The translations under genes and the position numbers were made by a program. Below, piece by piece: positions 56,183 to 64,000 of a stretch of DNA of 64,000 bases. Source of the stretch: a bacterium SCSIO 12696 (GTDB lineage Bacteria > Pseudomonadota > Gammaproteobacteria > Pseudomonadales > Porticoccaceae); assembly GCA_024397955.1 (NCBI GenBank), contig CP073744.1, positions 2,232,001 to 2,296,000 on the forward strand, given 5' to 3'. How positions within the stretch are numbered: position 1 is the first letter of the stretch; every line of letters begins with the position of its first letter. Under the pieces are notes generated by a model. The model was not told where the DNA came from, ran no database searches, and saw only the letters and a program-made list of their open reading frames with translations.

Positions 56183-56797
56183 GTGGGCAGTTTTGTCTGG
56201 CAAGATATATTCGCTACTGTCGCGACCTTGTTTTTCATCATGGATTCGCTGGGGGCGATTCCATTGGTGCTGTCGCTGTTAAAGCGCTTCGATGACAGCA
56301 AAAAGCGTCGCATCATCATTCGCGAGCTGCTGATCGCACTGGTTATCCTGGTCGGTATCTTGTTTGCCGGTAACAGTATTCTGGGTTTCCTGGGGCTGCA
56401 GCAACCCACTCTGAATATCGCCGGCGGAATACTGCTGTTTATCATCGCTATCCGAATGGTGTTTCCTCAACCCGCTCGGGAAGAGGAGAGTGCGGTAGAA
56501 GACCCTTTCATTGTGCCGCTGGCTATGCCGATGCTGGCGGGGCCTTCTGCCATTGCGGTGTTGTTGCTGTTGAGTAGCAATCAGCCGGAGCGCATTTGGG
56601 AGTGGACGACGGCACTGGTTATCGCCTGGGGTTTGACGGCAGCGGTGTTATTGGCGGCGCCTCTGTTGCTAAAAATACTGGGCAACCGCGGTTTACGGGC
56701 GGTGGAGCGGTTGATGGGTATGCTGCTGATTCTGATGTCTATCCAAATGTTGTTGAATGGTATTTCCCAGTATCTGGAAGGTTTGCCCAAAGGCTAA
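56183..56797 (+). CDS. MarC-family (YhgN-type) membrane protein
   Basis: The 204-residue protein has six membrane helices and the MarC/YhgN phrases FFIMDSLGAIPLVLSLLKRF and DPFIVPLAMPMLAGPSAIA. The family's transport substrate is unknown despite the historical multiple-antibiotic-resistance name. GTG start. Its stop overlaps the 3' end of hemJ by 4 bp (convergent). Confidence 0.9.
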   Translation: MGSFVWQDIFATVATLFFIMDSLGAIPLVLSLLKRFDDSKKRRIIIRELLIALVILVGILFAGNSILGFLGLQQPTLNIAGGILLFIIAIRMVFPQPAREEESAVEDPFIVPLAMPMLAGPSAIAVLLLLSSNQPERIWEWTTALVIAWGLTAAVLLAAPLLLKILGNRGLRAVERLMGMLLILMSIQMLLNGISQYLEGLPKG

Positions 56798-57237
56798 AAC
56801 GGTTTTACCACCACCATGATGACGATGCCTATCAGCAACAGTACTGGCGCTTCGTTAAACCAGCGAAAGAACACGTGGCTGAGGTTGCAGTTGTCTTTTT
56901 GAAACTGCTTGAGAAAGTAATAGCAGCCTCCGTGGTAAGCCAGTAGCAGCCCAACCAGTGCCAGTTTGAGGTGCATCCAGCCCTGGCTCATGTAGCTGGG
57001 AATAGCCATCAGCAACAGCATCCCCAGTATCACCGACGCCACCATGGACGGCGTGGCGATACCTCGATAAAGCTTGCGCTCCATCACTTTAAAACGCTCC
57101 TGGCTAACTCGGTCTTCAGCGCTGGCGTGGTACACAAACAGCCTCGGCAAATAGAAGATAGCTGCCATCCAGCAGATAACCGCCACAATGTGAAATGCTT
57201 TGACCCACAAAAAGTGTTCAACTAACCAAGCGCTCAT
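56794..57237 (-). CDS. hemJ: Protoporphyrinogen IX oxidase HemJ
   Basis: The 147-residue protein has four membrane helices and the HemJ signature around the essential histidine (VKAFHIVAVICWMAAIFYLP; RLFVYHA), with the second conserved region GWMHLKLALV. It oxidises protoporphyrinogen IX in heme biosynthesis. A single gene, 26 bp downstream of the CLC gene on the same strand. Confidence 0.93.
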   Translation of the reverse strand: MSAWLVEHFLWVKAFHIVAVICWMAAIFYLPRLFVYHASAEDRVSQERFKVMERKLYRGIATPSMVASVILGMLLLMAIPSYMSQGWMHLKLALVGLLLAYHGGCYYFLKQFQKDNCNLSHVFFRWFNEAPVLLLIGIVIMVVVKPF

Positions 57238-57263
57238 CGATTCAAATCATCCCCATGAAAGGG

Positions 57264-59030
57264 TTAGTGGTAGTAGTTTTCGACCTGTTCGCGGGTCAGT
57301 ACCCCTTGAACTTCTGACTGCAGAGGCGCCACGCGAGGGCGGCTGACATACACTGCCTCCACATTGGTCTGGCGCATCAACTGCAAGGCCTCCTGCAGTG
57401 TGGCGCGAGCGTGTATGGGTTTGAGTTCCCTATGCTCTCCAGGAATCTCCCCCAGCTGAATATCGGCATCCTCTTCCCACAGGGTGGCGTCATGTTCTTC
57501 CAGAAAATGGGCCAAATCCGCCGGGCGTATCAGTAATTTTGGCTCGCCAATGTCTTCCACCACCAGGCATTCGGGTTTCTCGGCGAGGATGTCTCGGGCT
57601 TGCTGCCGGGAAATAACATAGCTGCATGTGGCGTATTCGCGACACATCAAGCTGGTAACACCCGCTCGGCTTAACATCTGATAAACCGGGGATGAAAAGC
57701 GGTTGGGGTCGCGGCCCTGCAAAAACAGCCCTGGTTGCCCGGACAGCAAGCGAGCAGTAATTGACGCTACCACAATGGCCAGCATAGCGGGCATTACAAT
57801 ACTGTGGTTATAGGTCAGCTCCACCAGAGCCAACAATGCTGCCAGGGGCGCGTTGAGTACCGCGCCCATCATGGCACCCATACCCACCATGGCGTACAGG
57901 CCAACGGCGGACGCCTCCATGGGCATGATCATGGAGCCGACAATGCCCAGTGCGCCGCCAATGCAAGCACCGGAAACCAGGGTTGGGGAAATCACCCCGC
58001 CCGGTAATCCCAGGCTCACTACCGTCGATGCCACCAGCAACTTGCACAGCCCAATAGCGATTAACAGGCCGATACTGAGCTGCCCCAACAGCGCACTGCT
58101 GATGGTGTCGTACCCCAAGCCGAGTAACTGAGGCAGGGCAGCGCCGGCACAACCCACAACCACAGCGGCAATGGCAGCGCGCAGCAAAATCGGATACTTG
58201 TGCAGGCGCATACCCAGAACATGGAAACGCAGCATGCCTGCGGCAATGGTGCCAATCACCAAGGCACACAAAATCAGATAGGGCAGCTCCCAAAGGTTGG
58301 CCAGTTCCAGCGCGGGTACTAAAAATGCAGGGTCGTTGCCGTAGAAAATCCGGGACACTACTGTGCCGCCCACTGCAGCGAGAATGATGGGGATAAACCC
58401 GGCGATGGTGTACTCCATCAGCACCACTTCCATGGCAAAAATAACCCCGGCCAGCGGTGTATTGAACGAGGCGGCAATGGCGGCGGCGACTCCGCAACCA
58501 GCCAGTACGCGGAGGTTGTTGTTGGGCACTTTCATTTGCCGGCCAATAGCACTGGCACAAGCAGCCCCCAAGTGCACCGCCGGGCCTTCACGGCCCACCG
58601 GTGTGCCGCTGGACAGCAGCAGTGAACCACACACAAACTGCACCAATGCATTGCCACTGGGCAGCCGGCCCTGGTGCTGATGCACTCGATTAACCACATG
58701 GGCAACCCCGGTATCCCGGCGCCGTGGCTTTACAAAATGGCAGATGAGTCCCACCAGCAAAATGCCACAAAAGGGCATCAGGAAGTGGCTCAGAGTCGAC
58801 AGTTGTTCAAACGCCTCTGTACCGGAGCTGTCCAGCATGGCTTTGAGGGGAAGCTCAAATGAGGCCCGAAACAGTACCGCGATCAGGCCCGTTAACAGGC
58901 CACTGATGCACCCCATAATGGCCAATTGTGGCAGCGCATCGGTGTGCGCCAGGCGGTAGCGGAAGTCATCGACCCGGCGTCGTAAATACTGCCAAAGCGT
59001 GGATTCTTCCGTTGTCGGTGATTTTGACAT
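57264..59030 (-). CDS. CLC-family chloride channel/transporter with CBS domains
   Basis: The 588-residue protein has the CLC membrane core (about 30-440) with GREGPAVHLG (gating Glu in GREGP), PLAGVIFAMEVVLME, and GLPGGVISPTLVSGACIGG, then two cytosolic CBS domains (about 460-585). The first filter motif reads DTGVAHV rather than GSGIP. At the position of the internal proton-pathway glutamate of E. coli ClcA (second Glu of IIEEM) it has Val (AMEVV), as CLC channels do. I chose the ATG at 59030, the natural beginning of the family-like sequence. The longer ORF overlaps the divergent gene. Confidence 0.9.
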   Translation of the reverse strand: MSKSPTTEESTLWQYLRRRVDDFRYRLAHTDALPQLAIMGCISGLLTGLIAVLFRASFELPLKAMLDSSGTEAFEQLSTLSHFLMPFCGILLVGLICHFVKPRRRDTGVAHVVNRVHQHQGRLPSGNALVQFVCGSLLLSSGTPVGREGPAVHLGAACASAIGRQMKVPNNNLRVLAGCGVAAAIAASFNTPLAGVIFAMEVVLMEYTIAGFIPIILAAVGGTVVSRIFYGNDPAFLVPALELANLWELPYLILCALVIGTIAAGMLRFHVLGMRLHKYPILLRAAIAAVVVGCAGAALPQLLGLGYDTISSALLGQLSIGLLIAIGLCKLLVASTVVSLGLPGGVISPTLVSGACIGGALGIVGSMIMPMEASAVGLYAMVGMGAMMGAVLNAPLAALLALVELTYNHSIVMPAMLAIVVASITARLLSGQPGLFLQGRDPNRFSSPVYQMLSRAGVTSLMCREYATCSYVISRQQARDILAEKPECLVVEDIGEPKLLIRPADLAHFLEEHDATLWEEDADIQLGEIPGEHRELKPIHARATLQEALQLMRQTNVEAVYVSRPRVAPLQSEVQGVLTREQVENYYH

Positions 59031-59096
59031 AGGGCGTTGGGGCCGTTTGTTTCCTGTATTATACGCGCCTAATTGCTCATTCTGCTGGATATTGTG

Positions 59097-59834
59097 ATGT
59101 CTGACCAGGATCGCCTGGTGGTAACCCCCTACAATCCGCGACGTCGCCAACAAAAGTGGCTGTTGGCCATCGCCGGAGCGCTGCTGTGCCTGTTTGTGGG
59201 CTTATTGCTCGGCGGTCAATGGTTTGACCTGGAAATGATGGACAAGCGTGAGTTGGCAAGGGAATACAACCGCCTTCAAGACGATGTGGATGACCTCAAG
59301 CAGCAGCTGGCCACTGCTCAGCTCAATTCTCAAGTGGATGGCACCGCCCTGGAAACGGTACGCAAGGAGCTGTCTGACCTACAAGGCAAGCTGGCGGAGA
59401 GTCGTGAAGAGCTAAGGCTGTATCGCAATTTGCTGCAAAAAGAAGGCGTTGCTCAGGGCCTGATCATCAATGGTTTTGACCTGTATCGAAACAGTTCCGG
59501 TGAGTTGGAATACCAGCTGATTGTGCAACAGCGAGCGGGTAAGCTAAAAACCGTAAAGGTCACTGCCAAAGTGCAACTGTTGGGTAGTGCTGGCGGTGAA
59601 GACCAGAGCCTTTCGCTGGCCAAGCTGGATGCGGAGCAATCCGGTGATTTACTGCAAATGGAGTTTCGTTACTTTTACATTCATCAGGGCGTATTGCAGT
59701 TACCCGATGGTTTTGAGCCGCAAAACGTGTTGGTTCAGGTGTGGCCTTCAGGCCAGCCAAAGAAAACCGTGGAGCAAGAATTTCAATGGCCGCTGGAGGC
59801 CGAAGCTGTGGAGAACAAGCAACGTGAAAAATAA
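59097..59834 (+). CDS. Membrane-anchored coiled-coil protein (DUF6776-like)
   Basis: The 245-residue product has one N-terminal membrane helix (about 20-42, WLLAIAGALLCLFVGLLLG), a long coiled coil (about 48-120), and a beta-rich periplasmic C-terminal domain (IINGFDLYRNSSGELEYQL; EFRYFYIHQGVLQLPDGFEPQ in parts). Family name is by recollection. It overlaps the bactofilin GTG by 11 nt, so the two are co-translated. Confidence 0.75.
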   Translation: MSDQDRLVVTPYNPRRRQQKWLLAIAGALLCLFVGLLLGGQWFDLEMMDKRELAREYNRLQDDVDDLKQQLATAQLNSQVDGTALETVRKELSDLQGKLAESREELRLYRNLLQKEGVAQGLIINGFDLYRNSSGELEYQLIVQQRAGKLKTVKVTAKVQLLGSAGGEDQSLSLAKLDAEQSGDLLQMEFRYFYIHQGVLQLPDGFEPQNVLVQVWPSGQPKKTVEQEFQWPLEAEAVENKQREK

Positions 59835-60258
59835 AAAATCAGCCGCAAATAACTTCAATAACGGTGCCACCACGCTGATTGCTGAGGGCACCGAAATTTC
59901 TGGGGAAATCCGTTTTTACGGCAATCTGGAGATTGAGGGCAAGGTCATCGGCAATGTGATTGCTATGGACGCTGACAAGTCACGGGTGCGAGTACTGCAA
60001 AGTGGTCAGGTGCAGGGTGAAATTCAGGCGCCTGCGGTGGTGGTCAATGGCCTGGTGGAAGGCGACTTGCAAGTGACCCAGTATCTGGAGCTGGCCGCCC
60101 GTGCGGTTGTGGATGGCAATGTGCATTACCGCCTGATCGAAGTGGAGAAAGGTGCCCAGGTAAACGGCAGTTTTATCCGTATGGCCAAGGAGGAGCAATC
60201 CTCTCGAGATAGGGATTCAGAGGACGCAGACGGTGCGTCTGCCCGGGTAGAAGTGTAG
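59824..60258 (+). CDS. Bactofilin
   Basis: The 144-residue protein shows the bactofilin beta-helix (LIAEGTEISGEIRFYGNLEIEG onward, with regular V-x-G spacing) and a polar C-terminal tail. Bactofilins polymerise into filaments that organise cell-wall enzymes and cell shape. The GTG at 59824 lies within the end of the preceding gene; the upstream frame is only the shadow of that gene. The partner coiled-coil membrane protein may anchor it. Confidence 0.88.
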   Translation: MKNKKSAANNFNNGATTLIAEGTEISGEIRFYGNLEIEGKVIGNVIAMDADKSRVRVLQSGQVQGEIQAPAVVVNGLVEGDLQVTQYLELAARAVVDGNVHYRLIEVEKGAQVNGSFIRMAKEEQSSRDRDSEDADGASARVEV

Positions 60259-60389
60259 AATTGTAAAGATTGCGCTTGTGGCGCCACAGCACCCCTTTGA
60301 GTGGCGTGCTGAAATTGCTACAGTTAACCATTGGTGCCGCTAACAACCGGCGGCCCGGCTGTTGAATAGGTAGTACCAGTAGGTATTAG

Positions 60390-60743
60390 ATGTCTGAGAT
60401 CGAATCGTTTGTTCCCCCCACGGTGCAAGTTACGGAAAACGCTGTCACTAAGGTGAAAAACCTGGTCAGCGAAGAGGGCAATGACGCGTTAAAACTGAGG
60501 GTGTTTGTCACCGGTGGCGGTTGCTCCGGGTTTCAATATGGCTTCTCATTTGATGACGACGTTGCCGAAGACGATACTTTGATTGAGCAAAGTGGCATAT
60601 CCGTATTGGTGGATGCACTGAGCTACCAGTATCTGGTCGGTGCAACGGTGGACTACGAAGAGGGTCTGGCTGGCTCGCGCTTTGTGGTTACCAACCCCAA
60701 TGCATCCACCACTTGTGGTTGTGGCGCTTCCTTTTCTCTGTAG
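60390..60743 (+). CDS. erpA: Iron-sulfur cluster insertion protein ErpA
   Basis: The 117-residue A-type carrier has three cluster-binding cysteines, Cys45 ([11 protein letters not shown]), Cys109 and Cys111 ([11 protein letters not shown]). Matches ErpA rather than IscA by its start ([19 protein letters not shown]) and length. It delivers Fe-S clusters to essential enzymes. Clusters for MoaA, RlmD and others in this window depend on such carriers. Confidence 0.95.
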   Translation: MSEIESFVPPTVQVTENAVTKVKNLVSEEGNDALKLRVFVTGGGCSGFQYGFSFDDDVAEDDTLIEQSGISVLVDALSYQYLVGATVDYEEGLAGSRFVVTNPNASTTCGCGASFSL

Positions 60744-60752
60744 GGCAATGTG

Positions 60753-61244
60753 ATGAAGTCTGCTCTCTGTGCACTGCTGCTGTTGATGTCTCTGCCGCTG
60801 ATGGCGGGGGCGCAACCCCCAGTGGATGACAGTGTGCTGATCGATGAGCAAAGTCAAAAAGAAGTGCCCCCCGGCTACCTGGCTCGCCTGGAACTGAATA
60901 AGCCCGAAGAGGTGGAAGCGACCCTCCAGCGGGTGGAAGAAATTTACCTCTCTGGTCAACTGAACGCCGAGCAGCCGCCGGTCACGTTCATCATTCACGG
61001 TCCTGAAGCTCTGGTGTTCCTTGAAGAAAACTATGAGATGTATCAGGGCATTGTGGATCTGGCGAAAAAGCTTACCGAAGAGAAGGTGGTGGACATTCGC
61101 ATCTGCCGCAATCGTCTGAGGATAGAGGGCGCGAAAAAGAAACCATTGCAGTCCTTCGTGGGAACGGTTCGCTTTGGCCCTCGGGAAGAGCGTCGCCTGC
61201 GCAGAGCTGAAGACTACGAATACTTTTCCGCCGACAGCCAGTGA
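60753..61244 (+). CDS. Exported DsrE-like protein
   Basis: The 163-residue product has a signal peptide (about 1-20) and a DsrE/DsrF-type fold (PPVTFIIHGPEALVFLEENY; VDLAKKLTEEKVVDIRICRN), with one conserved-looking Cys in the latter. A periplasmic sulfur-handling role is possible but not shown. The ATG at 60753 was chosen (GTG 60750 also in frame). Its end overlaps polB by 4 nt, giving translational coupling. Confidence 0.65.
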   Translation: MKSALCALLLLMSLPLMAGAQPPVDDSVLIDEQSQKEVPPGYLARLELNKPEEVEATLQRVEEIYLSGQLNAEQPPVTFIIHGPEALVFLEENYEMYQGIVDLAKKLTEEKVVDIRICRNRLRIEGAKKKPLQSFVGTVRFGPREERRLRRAEDYEYFSADSQ

Positions 61245-63646
61245 GTGCTGTCTCCAGCACTGATACACCGCCGCTAACGGCATCAGGCTTTTTGATAACC
61301 CGCGCCAGCTCTGATGTTGCAGGTAAGGCTCAGGTTCAGCTCTGGGTGGCCACTGATCGTGGCCCTGCCTTGCTTCGTTGCAACGACCAACGCCCCCTGT
61401 TTTTTATTGATTCCAGCCAACACAGCGATGCTGCATTGCTTTTGCAGCACAACCAGGTGATGGCAGAACTCAAGCAACTGCCCCTGAAAACCTATCACCA
61501 GAAACCGGTCTCTGCGGTTTACTGCGCCAGTCTGCAACACTTTTTTAACGCCAGAAGGGCCTTGCAACAACGGGGCCTGGAACTGTTGGAATCCGACTTT
61601 CGCCTTCAAGACCGCTACCTGATGGAGCGCTTTATCTGCGGTGGCTTGTGTTTTACCGGTAAGCCAGTGCAGCGCGCTGGCTATGTGGAGTACCAGAACT
61701 GCCAGATCAAAAGTGCAGACTACCAGCCAAAGCTGAGCGTGTTGTCACTGGATATCGAATGCGATATGGATGGCGAGCTGTTTTCCGTGGCCCTTTACGG
61801 CAACAGTGCTGCCCAGCCGGTATCGGAAGTTTTGATGATTGGCGAGCCGCAGCCGTGCCCGGGAGTCCAAATGCAGTGGTACCAGGACGAAACTGCTTTG
61901 TTGAATGGCTTGCTGGAGCGCATTCAGCAGCTGGACCCGGACGTATTTATTGGCTGGAACCTGGTGAATTTTGACTTCCGCACCTTGCTGGCCCGAGCAC
62001 AGCACTGCGGTGTGGCATTTGCCATTGGCCGCGGTGGCGCCTTGTCCCGCTGGCGAGATGCGAGGGACAGCAACCAAGGGTACATACACATTCCCGGCCG
62101 TGCCGCCGTAGACGGTATTGAAGCGCTGCGTTCGGCCACTTATTTGTTTAACAGCTTTTCCCTGGAAAACGTGGCCCAGGAGCTGCTGGGCCGAGGTAAG
62201 AAAGCCAAAGATGTGGACGATCGTATGGCGGAGATTCGCCATAATTTTCACCATGATAAACCCGCTTTGGCAGCCTACAACCTGGAAGATGCTCGCCTGG
62301 TGGTGGATATTTTCGAGTACACCCGCCTGCTGGATTACTTGGTGCTGCGCGCTCAACTCACTGGCCTGGAATTGGACCGGAGTGGTGGTTCGGTAGCGGC
62401 GTTTACCAACCTCTACCTGCCGCGCCTGCACCGCGCCGGTTATGTGGCTCCCAACCTGCCCGCAGATGGCGGCTTGGCGAGCCCTGGCGGTTATGTGATG
62501 AACTCCCAGCCTGGATTGTATCGCCATGTGTTGGTGCTGGATTTCAAAAGCCTGTACCCGTCGATTATTCGCACCTTCAAAGTTGATCCTTGGGGGTTGG
62601 TGGAAGGTTTGCTGGCGGCGGAAAAGGATGCTGACCAAGTGATTGAAGGTTTTCGCGGTGCCTGGTTTCATCGCCACAAACATTACTTGCCGGACATCAT
62701 TACCAGCCTATGGCAGCAGCGGGACCAGGCTAAAGCCGAAGGTGACCAGGCGAGATCCCAGGCGTTAAAAATTCTGATGAACTCTTTTTACGGGGTGCTC
62801 GGCTCCGGCGGTTGCCGCTTTTACGACACCCGTCTGGCCAGCTCCATCACCTTGCGCGGCCACCAAATTATGCAAACCACCGCCCAGTGGATAGAGGAAA
62901 AAGGCTATCGGGTGATTTATGGGGATACGGATTCCACCTTTGTGTGGTTGGAGCACTGCTCCAGCAACGAGCACGCGCAACAAGTTGGCAAAAAGCTCGC
63001 CGATACCATCAATACAAAATGGCGCTCAGAGTTGGCTGAAAAACACCGGCTGGACTGCCATTTGGAAATAGAGTTTGAAACCCACTTCAGCCGTTTTTTA
63101 ATGCCCACTATTCGAGGCTCCGAGGCTGGCAGTAAAAAACGCTACGCCGGCATGATCGAAACCGATCAGGGCGAAAAGCTGGTTTTTAAAGGCCTTGAAA
63201 CGGTGCGTACCGACTGGACGGATCTGGCCAAACAGTTTCAGGTGCAACTGTTTGAAAAGCTGTTCCACGACGCTGATCCCTGCGAGCTGATTCGTTGCAC
63301 GGTAAACGATACTCTACGGGGGAAATGCGACGGAGAATTAGTGTACCGCAAGCGTTTGCGCCGTCGTCTCGACCGCTACCAGAAAAATGTACCGCCTCAT
63401 GTGCGTGCTGCCCGTTTGGCCGACCAGAAAAATCAACAGCAAGGTAAGCCGTTGCGTTATCAGCGCAAAGGCTGGATCAATTACGTGATGACCGTTAACG
63501 GGCCAGAACCGGTGGAATACCTGACCAGCCCTATCGATTATCAGCACTACATTGATCGCCAGCTAAAGCCGGTTGCAGACGCCATACTGCCGTTTGCGGG
63601 TTTGGAATTTGAAAGTATTGTGAGTGCACAGATGGGGTTGCTGTAA
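61241..63646 (+). CDS. polB: DNA polymerase II (family B)
   Basis: The 801-residue protein has the 3'-5' exonuclease motifs (LSLDIECDMDGE near 167-178; GWNLVNFDF; YNLEDARLV) and polymerase motifs A (DFKSLYPSIIRTF), B (KILMNSFYGVLGS) and C (YGDTDSTFV). Similar in size to E. coli PolB (783). It is a damage-tolerance polymerase. GTG start overlapping the DsrE-like gene. Confidence 0.97.
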   Translation: MSAVSSTDTPPLTASGFLITRASSDVAGKAQVQLWVATDRGPALLRCNDQRPLFFIDSSQHSDAALLLQHNQVMAELKQLPLKTYHQKPVSAVYCASLQHFFNARRALQQRGLELLESDFRLQDRYLMERFICGGLCFTGKPVQRAGYVEYQNCQIKSADYQPKLSVLSLDIECDMDGELFSVALYGNSAAQPVSEVLMIGEPQPCPGVQMQWYQDETALLNGLLERIQQLDPDVFIGWNLVNFDFRTLLARAQHCGVAFAIGRGGALSRWRDARDSNQGYIHIPGRAAVDGIEALRSATYLFNSFSLENVAQELLGRGKKAKDVDDRMAEIRHNFHHDKPALAAYNLEDARLVVDIFEYTRLLDYLVLRAQLTGLELDRSGGSVAAFTNLYLPRLHRAGYVAPNLPADGGLASPGGYVMNSQPGLYRHVLVLDFKSLYPSIIRTFKVDPWGLVEGLLAAEKDADQVIEGFRGAWFHRHKHYLPDIITSLWQQRDQAKAEGDQARSQALKILMNSFYGVLGSGGCRFYDTRLASSITLRGHQIMQTTAQWIEEKGYRVIYGDTDSTFVWLEHCSSNEHAQQVGKKLADTINTKWRSELAEKHRLDCHLEIEFETHFSRFLMPTIRGSEAGSKKRYAGMIETDQGEKLVFKGLETVRTDWTDLAKQFQVQLFEKLFHDADPCELIRCTVNDTLRGKCDGELVYRKRLRRRLDRYQKNVPPHVRAARLADQKNQQQGKPLRYQRKGWINYVMTVNGPEPVEYLTSPIDYQHYIDRQLKPVADAILPFAGLEFESIVSAQMGLL

Positions 63647-63684
63647 CAGTGGCCCTGTAACTTATACCCGTTGTGAAAATCGGA

Positions 63685-64000
63685 ATGATGAAAGCCTTAA
63701 GCCCTATAAAAAAACCTGTTGAAGTCCCATTAATCCGTGGCGTTTTTATCTGCGTGATTGTTGCCTTAGCAGCCTCGTTTATAGCAAACCACTACGGTGG
63801 CCCGGTGATGTTGTTTGCTCTGCTGCTGGGGATGGCGGTGAATTTTTTGGCGACGGATAAAGCCAGCGCTGCCGGTATCGACTTTTCAGCCAACGTTATT
63901 CTTAAAACCGGTGTGGCTCTATTGGGCGGACGAATCCTGTTTGAAGATATTTCCAGCCTGGGCTTATTGGGGGTGGCAGTGGTCGTCGCCTCCACGCTAG
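63685..64000 (+). CDS. YeiH-family putative sulfate exporter, 5' part (runs off window)
   Basis: The reading frame is open to the last base. The visible 105 residues start MMKALSPIKKPVEVPLIRG, then hydrophobic helices (FICVIVALAASFIANHYGG; PVMLFALLLGMAVNFLA) and the family-typical segment ANVILKTGVALLGGRILFED. This matches the N-terminus of the YeiH/PSE family. ATGs at 63685 and 63688 and a GTG at 63673 are in frame, and none has a clear ribosome-binding site. C-terminal two-thirds lie outside the window. Confidence 0.8.
   Translation, partial: MMKALSPIKKPVEVPLIRGVFICVIVALAASFIANHYGGPVMLFALLLGMAVNFLATDKASAAGIDFSANVILKTGVALLGGRILFEDISSLGLLGVAVVVASTL

Noticed and set aside
59587..59823. N-terminal extension of the bactofilin ORF
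   Set aside because: This is the shadow frame of the preceding membrane-protein gene. Bactofilin sequence begins only after the GTG at 59824.
1..64000. CRISPR arrays, tRNA and rRNA genes, prophage blocks
   Set aside because: No regularly spaced direct repeats, no clover-leaf or rRNA-like sequence and no structural phage genes were seen. The lambda-P-like gene stands without other phage genes.

Overview
The window is about 64 kb of chromosome from a free-living, probably marine or aquatic gammaproteobacterium. The gene set (parC, mscS, radA, rlmD, ettA, moaCDEA/moaB/moeA/moeB, hemJ, erpA, polB, a fused lplT-aas), the TonB receptors, the VIT/VWA surface protein and the short intergenic repeats all fit a Cellvibrionales-like lineage. 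That placement is inferred from gene content, not from a marker tree. I found no rRNA, tRNA, CRISPR array, complete insertion sequence or prophage. DNA is almost fully coding, with both strands used in short operons.

Layout. 1-2.2 kb: 3' end of parC, then mscS and a glsB-like gene. 2.3-2.9 kb: gene-free, holding two kinds of dispersed repeat. 2.9-4.6 kb (minus): a lambda-P-like helicase-loader gene and a protein with three DnaT-type DNA-binding modules. 4.8-9.0 kb: two tandem TonB-dependent receptors. 9.0-17.1 kb: radA, a SPOR lipoprotein, a DUF4404 gene, an AT-rich ankyrin-like secreted protein, a VOC protein, a diguanylate cyclase, fRMsr and rlmD. 17.5-19.5 kb: a two-component system. 19.6-26.5 kb: molybdenum cofactor genes, interrupted by a TPR protein and followed by a TlpA-like thioredoxin next to moeB. 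26.5-34.7 kb: ettA, a candidate small RNA, two thiol-redox proteins and an M13 peptidase. 34.8-38.8 kb: two divergent HTH/small-protein modules, then an ECF sigma factor, a putative anti-sigma factor and a double-PDZ protein. 39.1-47.5 kb: a VIT/VWA surface protein, an XRE regulator and an lplT-aas operon. 47.6-64 kb: assorted genes, including a LysR/azoR/cytochrome b561/yceI cluster, a TM2-pilin hybrid, ilvE, hemJ, a CLC protein, bactofilin, erpA, polB and the start of a YeiH-type transporter.

Most noteworthy. (1) A family of three roughly 270-284 bp TA-flanked palindromic elements with no coding capacity (17134, 32387, 35737), which look like MITEs. One of them supplies a host gene's stop codon. 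(2) Two paralogous small helical proteins (35146 and 36505), each divergent from a different type of HTH repressor with palindromic sites between them. The second leads into the sigma/anti-sigma/PDZ genes. (3) The chromosomal DnaT(x3)/lambda-P-like pair. (4) A zinc ribbon-TM2-pilin hybrid that has lost the prepilin cleavage site. (5) A promoter-plus-terminator signature for an unannotated small RNA at about 28347-28432. (6) A perfect palindrome between an XRE regulator and the lplT-aas phospholipid-remodelling operon.
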